Origin: Acidobacteriota bacterium
GTDB taxonomy: Bacteria; Acidobacteriota; Vicinamibacteria; Vicinamibacterales; UBA8438
Reading direction: 5' to 3'
NCBI GenBank assembly: GCA_021296475.1
Contig: JAGWAJ010000022.1
Location: forward strand, 536-55,169
DNA length: 54,634 bases
Made by a program: the position numbers and the translations under genes. Under the pieces are notes generated by a model. The model did no database searches. It worked only from the letters and a program-made list of their open reading frames with translations, and was not told where the DNA came from. This document shows, one piece after another, positions 50,068-54,634 of this stretch (position 1 is its first letter; each line of letters opens with the position of its first letter).

Positions 50068-50234
50068 AGCCCTTCGCACGGGGTGCGGGTCCGGCTCGTC
50101 ACTCCGGTCAGCGTTCCGGGAGGAGGGCAGGGCACCTGCGCGCAGACAGCTCGCGCCGGCAGGACGTCCCGCTGTGCCGGCGCGCCGACCCGGCGGGGGC
50201 CGGTCGGGGGCACTCAGACAGAGAGGCGGTCACC

Positions 50235-51644
50235 ATGGAAGCTTCCGCAACGTTCAGCGAATCGACGACCGCGGCCCCGGCCGCGGTCCGGCTGGGCACC
50301 TTCGCGGCGACCGCCGACGTCCCGGCCGCTGCCCGGGCCGCTGCCCGCGGCGCCGTGCAGGACACGATCGGTGTCGCGCTCGCCGGCGCGGGCGAGCCGG
50401 CGGCGCGGATCGTCCAGCGCGTGCTGGCGGCCGACGGAGGCCCGGGGCCGAGCACGGTTCTGGGCGCCGCGCCCGCGGGTCCGTCCGCGGCCGCCCTCGC
50501 CAACGGGACCGCCGCCCACGCGCTCGACTTCGACGACATGTGCTGGGTGACGCTGGCCCATCCGAGCGCGCCCCTCGTCGCCGCCGGCCTGGCGGTCGGC
50601 GAGGCGGTCGATGCGTCGGGCCGCGCCCTGCTCGACGCCTACGTCGTCGGCTTCGAGGTGGAGGCGGCGCTCGGCACCGTCATGAATCCGACGCACTACG
50701 AGCGGGGCTGGCACGGCACTGCGACCATCGGGACCCTCGGGGCCGCGGCCGCCGCGGCGCGCGTACTGGGCCTCGACGCAGAGGCGACGACGCGCGCTCT
50801 CGCGATAGCCGCGTCGGAGGCGTCCGGGCTCAAGGAGAACTTCGGGACGATGGTCAAGCCGCTGCAGGGCGGCCTGGCGGCCCGCAACGGTGTTCTGGCA
50901 GCCCTGCTCGCGCGCGACGCGTTCACCGCATCGCCCCGCGCCATCGACGGACCCCAAGGGTTCCTCGTTGCGATGCAGAGCGCCGGCCGCGACCTCTCGG
51001 CGGCCATCGATCGACTGGGGCGGCGCTGGGAGATCGTCGAGGGCGGCATCACGGTCAAGCTCTACCCGTCGTGCGCGGCCACGCACCCGACCATCGACAC
51101 GCTGCGCGACCTGCGGCGCGAGGCGGGAATCGAGCCCTCCGGGGTCGAGGCGGTGGAGATCGACGTCGATCCGGTGGTGCCGACCGTGCTCATCCACGAC
51201 CGGCCCACGACCGGGCTCGAGGGGAAGTTCAGCCTGCACTACTGCGCGGCGGCGGCGCTGGCCTTCGGCCGGGTCGGGATCGACACGTTCGAACCCGACG
51301 CGATGCGCGACCCCGCCGTCGAGCGGTTGGTGCCCCGCGTAACGATGCGCGCGGACGACCGGCTGGGCCGCGACCACCCGCCGCTGACCGAGGCGCGCGT
51401 GACGGTGCGGCTGACGGACGGCCGGACGCTGGAGCGCTCCGTGCGCGGCGCCCGCGGCTACCCCGAGCACGCCGCCTCGCCGGCCGAGCTCGACGAGAAG
51501 TTCCTGGGGTGCGCGCGGCGCATGGTCCCCGCCGGGGCGGCTGCTGCGGCCCTGGACTTCCTGCGCACCCTGGAAGCGGCGCCGTCCGTGCGCGGACTCG
51601 CCCCGCGGCTTGCGCTGGGCGCGGCGGCGCCGCAGCCGGTCTGA
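50235..51644 (+). CDS. MmgE/PrpD family protein
   Basis: 469 residues. The family hallmark NGTAAHALDFDDMCWVTLAH is near residue 90, followed by MNPTHYERGWHGTATIGTLG, the active-site region KENFGTMVKPLQGGLAARNG, and VKLYPSCAATHPTIDTLRDL. The C-terminal lid ends in the usual helical segment. The family contains 2-methylcitrate dehydratase and cis-aconitate decarboxylase, the enzyme that makes itaconate. ATG at 50235 has GAGAGG upstream. The CitE-like lyase gene follows 8 bp downstream, so the two are an operon. Which reaction it catalyses cannot be decided by inspection. Confidence 0.9.
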   Translation: MEASATFSESTTAAPAAVRLGTFAATADVPAAARAAARGAVQDTIGVALAGAGEPAARIVQRVLAADGGPGPSTVLGAAPAGPSAAALANGTAAHALDFDDMCWVTLAHPSAPLVAAGLAVGEAVDASGRALLDAYVVGFEVEAALGTVMNPTHYERGWHGTATIGTLGAAAAAARVLGLDAEATTRALAIAASEASGLKENFGTMVKPLQGGLAARNGVLAALLARDAFTASPRAIDGPQGFLVAMQSAGRDLSAAIDRLGRRWEIVEGGITVKLYPSCAATHPTIDTLRDLRREAGIEPSGVEAVEIDVDPVVPTVLIHDRPTTGLEGKFSLHYCAAAALAFGRVGIDTFEPDAMRDPAVERLVPRVTMRADDRLGRDHPPLTEARVTVRLTDGRTLERSVRGARGYPEHAASPAELDEKFLGCARRMVPAGAAAAALDFLRTLEAAPSVRGLAPRLALGAAAPQPV

Positions 51645-51652
51645 GGAAACGG

Positions 51653-52522
51653 ATGGCCGCCCCGTTCCGTGTCCGGCGCAGCCTTTTGTTCGTCCCCGCG
51701 GTGCGGCCCGACCGCTATCCCAAGGCGCTTGCCACGGGAGCCGATGCCGTCTGCATCGACCTGGAGGACGGTGTCGCCTTCGGCGCGAAGGACGAGGCGC
51801 GCGACAAGGCGCTGGCGCTGTTCGAGTCCCGAGCGCCGGTGCGCGCCGAGGTCAGCCTTCGCATCAACGATCCCAAGACCGACCTCGGCCGGCGCGACCT
51901 CGAGGTACTGCGACGCTCGGGCATCCGGCCCGACGCCCTGATGCTCCCGAAGTGCGACGGCCCCGAGGAAATCCGCGAGGTGGCGGCGGCGCTCGCGGCC
52001 GATCTGCCGGATCTGCCGCTCATCGTGATGCTGGAGACGGCCCGCGGGGTGGCCGCGGCCGAGGCGATTGCGACCGCCACTCCGACGGTCTCCGCCGTCT
52101 TCTTCGGAGCCATCGACTTTGCCGCCGACGTCGGCTGCGAGGTGGCCTGGGACGCTGCGCTCTATGCGCGCTCGCGGGCGATCGTCGCCGCCGCGGTCGC
52201 GAGAGTCGGCGCGCTCGACTCCCCCTACATGGACGTCCCTGCGCTCGCCGCGCTCGCCGCGGAGAGCCGCCGTACGCGCGCCCTCGGCTTCACCGGGAAG
52301 GCCGCCATCCACCCGACCCAGGTCCCGGTCATCCAGGCGGCGTTCTCTCCCGCCGCCGACGAGGTCGCCTGGGCGCGGCGCATCGTCGACGCCTACGAAC
52401 GGAACGCCGGTGGCGTGCTGCTCGTCGACGGCAAGCTGATCGAGCGCCCCGTCATCGCCTCCGCGCAACGCACCCTGGCGATGGCGGCCGCGGTCGAGCC
52501 GGATGGCGACTCCGCCCCGTGA
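51653..52522 (+). CDS. HpcH/HpaI aldolase / CitE-like beta-hydroxyacyl-CoA lyase
   Basis: 289 residues. CitE features: RRSLLFVPAVRPDRYPKALA, the Mg-binding segment GADAVCIDLEDGVAFGAKDE, LRINDPKTDLGRRDLEVLRR, VMLETARGVAAAEAIATATP with the catalytic Glu, VFFGAIDFAADVGCEVAWDA and the C-terminal GFTGKAAIHPTQVPVIQAAF. Stand-alone CitE proteins cleave malyl-CoA, beta-methylmalyl-CoA or citramalyl-CoA to acetyl-CoA and an oxo-acid; true citrate lyase subunits (CitD, CitF) are absent. ATG at 51653 is preceded by GAGGA. Coupling to an MmgE/PrpD gene and proximity to a MaoC hydratase suggest a C5 or C4 dicarboxylate CoA pathway. Confidence 0.92.
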   Translation: MAAPFRVRRSLLFVPAVRPDRYPKALATGADAVCIDLEDGVAFGAKDEARDKALALFESRAPVRAEVSLRINDPKTDLGRRDLEVLRRSGIRPDALMLPKCDGPEEIREVAAALAADLPDLPLIVMLETARGVAAAEAIATATPTVSAVFFGAIDFAADVGCEVAWDAALYARSRAIVAAAVARVGALDSPYMDVPALAALAAESRRTRALGFTGKAAIHPTQVPVIQAAFSPAADEVAWARRIVDAYERNAGGVLLVDGKLIERPVIASAQRTLAMAAAVEPDGDSAP

Positions 52523-52531
52523 TCGCAGCGG

Positions 52532-54013
52532 TCAGCTCGCGCGCGCAGCAGGCATACGCGCGGTCGTGCTGGACTTGGTCCCGCCGACCATGGCGCCGGC
52601 GCCGGCCCTGGGCGTTGCAGAGGCGGCCGGGGCCCGCCCGCGGCGCATCGCCTCCAGCCGGTCGTGGGCCAGGGCGTCCTGGATCAGGGGGAGGTAGAAG
52701 GCGCCGTCGCCCTGGATCGTGATCACGCTATCGTCGACCGCGGCCCACTCCAGCGCTACGAGCGCTTCCCATACCGCCCGGTGCTCTTCCCGCACGTCAC
52801 GGCCGAAGAGCGAGGCGTAGCGCCGCCGGTCGACGGACAGGCCCTGCAGCTCCTGGAACAGCAGGTGCAGCCGCAGGTCGGTCTCCGAGTAGTGGAAGCC
52901 GCGCAGCACCGGGAAGCGGCCGGCGTCGAGGTCGCGGAAGTAGTCGTCCACGCGGACCTGGTTCAGGTAGGCCCAGCCGGGAAACTGCGGGCTCCCGAAG
53001 AAGAAGGAAACCCCCGCGAAGCCCCAACCCCAGGCATCGTGCCCGAGGAGTTGCCCGCCGGCGTCCTGGAACGGCCGGCGGAAGAGCTCCTCGTACAGGT
53101 ACGAGCTCGGCAGCGTCCCCGTGTGCTCGAAGTCGTAGGGCGTCGCCTGCGTGAAGCCCCTGGAGAGGAGGAAGTCGCGCCCGGTCCGGTACATCTCCAG
53201 GTTCTGCTCGGTCGACGGCAGCTCGTGGCGGCGGTGGCGCGAGAAGTCCGTGCGCCCGGCGACGTTCAGCTCGTAGTGGGTGATGTGCGTGACGCCGGCG
53301 TCGACGACCGCCTCCAGATCGCGCAGCATCCGGTCCGTGGTCTGGTTCGGCCACCCGAAGATCAGGTCGAGGCTGAGCGGCAGGCCGAGCGCCCGGCAGG
53401 ACTCGATGGTGCGATAGACCTGCTCCGCCGTCTGGTGCCGCCCGCTCAGGCGGATCATCTCGTCGTCGAGTTGCTGCACGCCCATGCTGATGCGGTTGAT
53501 CCCGCACGCCTTCATCGCGGCCAGCTTCTCGTGCGAGAAGGTCTGCGGAATCCCCTCGAGCGTCACCTCGATGCCCGCGGGCACGTCGAACACGCCCCGG
53601 ACCACGTCCATCAGCACGGCGTACTGGTCCGCGCGGTACAGGTTCGACGTGCCGCCGCCGAAGTAGATGCTGGCCAGATCGGAGCCGCCGAGGTAGGGCC
53701 GGAACAGGTCGCCCTCGCGGCGCAGGTAGTCGAGGTAGCGGTCGAGCTGGTGCCGGTCCCGGTACACCTCGCTCGGGAACAGGCAGAACCCGCAGCGATC
53801 CGGCTCGGTCGGGAGGCAGTACGGCGTGCCGACGTAGAGGTTGATGCGCTTGCGGACCGCCGCGGCCGACTCGCGCCGCGTCATGACGTCCGGAATCGAA
53901 ACGTCCCGCTCGAGCCAGAACACCGGGGAAGGATGGCCGTGCAGAACCTTGTTGCTCTGGCGCCGCCCCCGGCGCTTGTCGATGTACGCCCGGACCGCGG
54001 TGACGTCGAGCAT
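52532..54013 (-). CDS. Radical SAM protein, HemN/HemW-like, with atypical cysteine spacing
   Basis: 493 residues. The radical SAM cluster motif is LYVGTPYCLPTEPDRCGFCL: cysteines spaced C-x7-C-x2-C rather than the usual C-x3-C-x2-C, with the aromatic residue before the last Cys kept. Downstream are the SAM-binding SIYFGGGTSNL, GIEVTLEGIPQTFSHEKLAA, INRISMGVQQLDDEMIRLSG and SLDLIFGWPNQTTDRMLRDL, all as in HemN-like proteins. The C-terminal HemN-like domain (LRLHLLFQELQGLSVDRRRY) is followed by an Ala/Ser-rich tail of about 30 residues. It could be a heme-related or other radical SAM enzyme rather than coproporphyrinogen dehydrogenase. ATG at 54013 lacks a clear ribosome-binding site. Confidence 0.85.
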   Translation of the reverse strand: MLDVTAVRAYIDKRRGRRQSNKVLHGHPSPVFWLERDVSIPDVMTRRESAAAVRKRINLYVGTPYCLPTEPDRCGFCLFPSEVYRDRHQLDRYLDYLRREGDLFRPYLGGSDLASIYFGGGTSNLYRADQYAVLMDVVRGVFDVPAGIEVTLEGIPQTFSHEKLAAMKACGINRISMGVQQLDDEMIRLSGRHQTAEQVYRTIESCRALGLPLSLDLIFGWPNQTTDRMLRDLEAVVDAGVTHITHYELNVAGRTDFSRHRRHELPSTEQNLEMYRTGRDFLLSRGFTQATPYDFEHTGTLPSSYLYEELFRRPFQDAGGQLLGHDAWGWGFAGVSFFFGSPQFPGWAYLNQVRVDDYFRDLDAGRFPVLRGFHYSETDLRLHLLFQELQGLSVDRRRYASLFGRDVREEHRAVWEALVALEWAAVDDSVITIQGDGAFYLPLIQDALAHDRLEAMRRGRAPAASATPRAGAGAMVGGTKSSTTARMPAARAS

Positions 54014-54160
54014 TTGCGAGGGGGCCGCTCGGAGCCGTCTGCCTGCCGACCGGGGCAGGGCCGTGCGGCCTTACCGAACCAGTCCGATTGTGGGCGGTCG
54101 CGGTACCGATGTCAAGGTGGCCGGGGCGTCCGGCGACCCGCGCCAGAAGTGGCCGGGGCG

Positions 54161-54634
54161 TCAGTCGACCCGCGCCAGCACGGCGTGGCGGTGGTTGAAC
54201 GTGATGTCGGTCGGGCGCGCCGGGATCGGGATCTCCACGTCGACGGCTTCGGCATCGACCCACACGCGGTGCGTCTGGGGCGGATGGTCGCGGAACTCGA
54301 GAAGGATGGGCACGGGCATGCGGAAGCCGTCGGGCACGTCCTCCTGCCGAATGGTTCCGTGCAGGGCGAAGGGCTGGCCGGCGTCGACGAGGGGCGAGAC
54401 GCTGAGGTCCGGGCGGTAGGTGGGCACGTCGATCCCGTAGACCCACTGATCGAAGAACCAGTCCATCGGCTCGCCGAAGGCGCGGGTGACCGCCTCCTCG
54501 AACGCGTGGGTATCGGCCACGCCGCCGGTGTGATCGCGAACGAAGGCGCGCATCATCTCGCGAAACCGCGCGTCGTCGCCCGTCTCGAAATCGACGAGCA
54601 TCATGCGCAGCATGTGCAGGATGAGCGCGCCCTT
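54161..54634 (-). CDS. M1-family aminopeptidase, C-terminal part (truncated by window end)
   Basis: The frame is open to the window edge, continuing upstream of the first ATG as KGALILHMLRMML, the segment that follows the zinc site in M1 peptidases. The visible 157 residues comprise the helical FREMMRAFVRDHTGGVADTH, the conserved EEAVTRAFGEPMDWFFDQWV and a C-terminal beta-sandwich (VPILLEFRDHPPQTHRVWVD). The HExxH motif and the N-terminal domains lie outside the window. M1 enzymes remove N-terminal residues from peptides; exported variants are common in this phylum. Confidence 0.85.
   Translation of the reverse strand, partial: KGALILHMLRMMLVDFETGDDARFREMMRAFVRDHTGGVADTHAFEEAVTRAFGEPMDWFFDQWVYGIDVPTYRPDLSVSPLVDAGQPFALHGTIRQEDVPDGFRMPVPILLEFRDHPPQTHRVWVDAEAVDVEIPIPARPTDITFNHRHAVLARVD

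Noticed and set aside
51653-52522. Citrate lyase beta subunit
   Set aside because: No citD, citF or citX-like genes are nearby; stand-alone CitE-like lyases act on other hydroxyacyl-CoA esters.

Overview
The window is about 70% GC and densely packed. Its gene content is: two Oar-type TonB receptors with an N-terminal carboxypeptidase-regulatory domain, two PQQ beta-propeller quinoproteins, cytochrome c-fused copper monooxygenase-like proteins, CaiB/BaiF CoA transferases, Tat-type amidases, NamZ and M16 protease pairs. This mix is typical of Acidobacteriota, probably Vicinamibacteria. The assignment rests on gene content and codon style, not on a marker gene. No rRNA, tRNA, CRISPR array or insertion sequence was seen.

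Layout. 1-2564 (+): 3' part of a PQQ quinoprotein, a TauE/SafE transporter and an SMR efflux protein. 2620-15744 (-): exported TPR and BON proteins, a glycine-rich exported protein, an RnfD-like membrane domain fused to TPRs, a cytochrome c/copper monooxygenase/TPR lipoprotein and two TonB receptors. 15939-22845 (+): a broken DinB gene, a complete cytochrome c-PQQ quinoprotein, a second cytochrome c/copper monooxygenase-like protein, an exported protein of unknown function and an FG-GAP repeat protein. 23051-24571 (+): an AAA ATPase joined to the C-terminal half of a DUF4276 protein, apparently a decayed or fused defence pair. 24600-30737 (+): CoA transferase, then a tightly overlapping chain of FMN reductase, acyl-CoA dehydrogenase, ECF sigma factor, small membrane protein and bactofilin-like membrane protein. 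30752-31082: a 331-bp imperfect palindrome that separates a Tat signal peptide from an amidase (31075-32505). 32548-38445: exported protein, an amidohydrolase remnant, YjbQ, an M16 active/inactive pair, a one-helix protein, a hydrolase and a rhodanese. 38455-44578 (-): amidase, small coupled protein, FAD oxidoreductase, SRPBCC protein, NamZ, and a PD-(D/E)XK nuclease next to a Dam-type methyltransferase (candidate restriction-modification pair). 44761-52522 (+): acyl-CoA dehydrogenase, CoA transferase, HEPN/nucleotidyltransferase pair, MaoC hydratase, lipoprotein amidohydrolase, MmgE/PrpD protein and CitE-like lyase. 52532-54634 (-): a radical SAM HemN-like protein and the C-terminus of an M1 aminopeptidase.

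Working picture. The first 23 kb looks like envelope oxidation chemistry: TonB import, periplasmic quinoproteins that can pass electrons to fused cytochromes c, and copper monooxygenase-like lipoproteins. The 44.7-52.5 kb block has the enzyme classes needed for CoA-dependent turnover of a branched C5 dicarboxylate such as itaconate, mesaconate or citramalate; this is inference. Several genes have a TANNNT box 6-10 bases before the start codon, suggesting leaderless mRNAs. The most unusual structures are the palindrome at the amidase 5' end and the ATPase-DUF4276 fusion.
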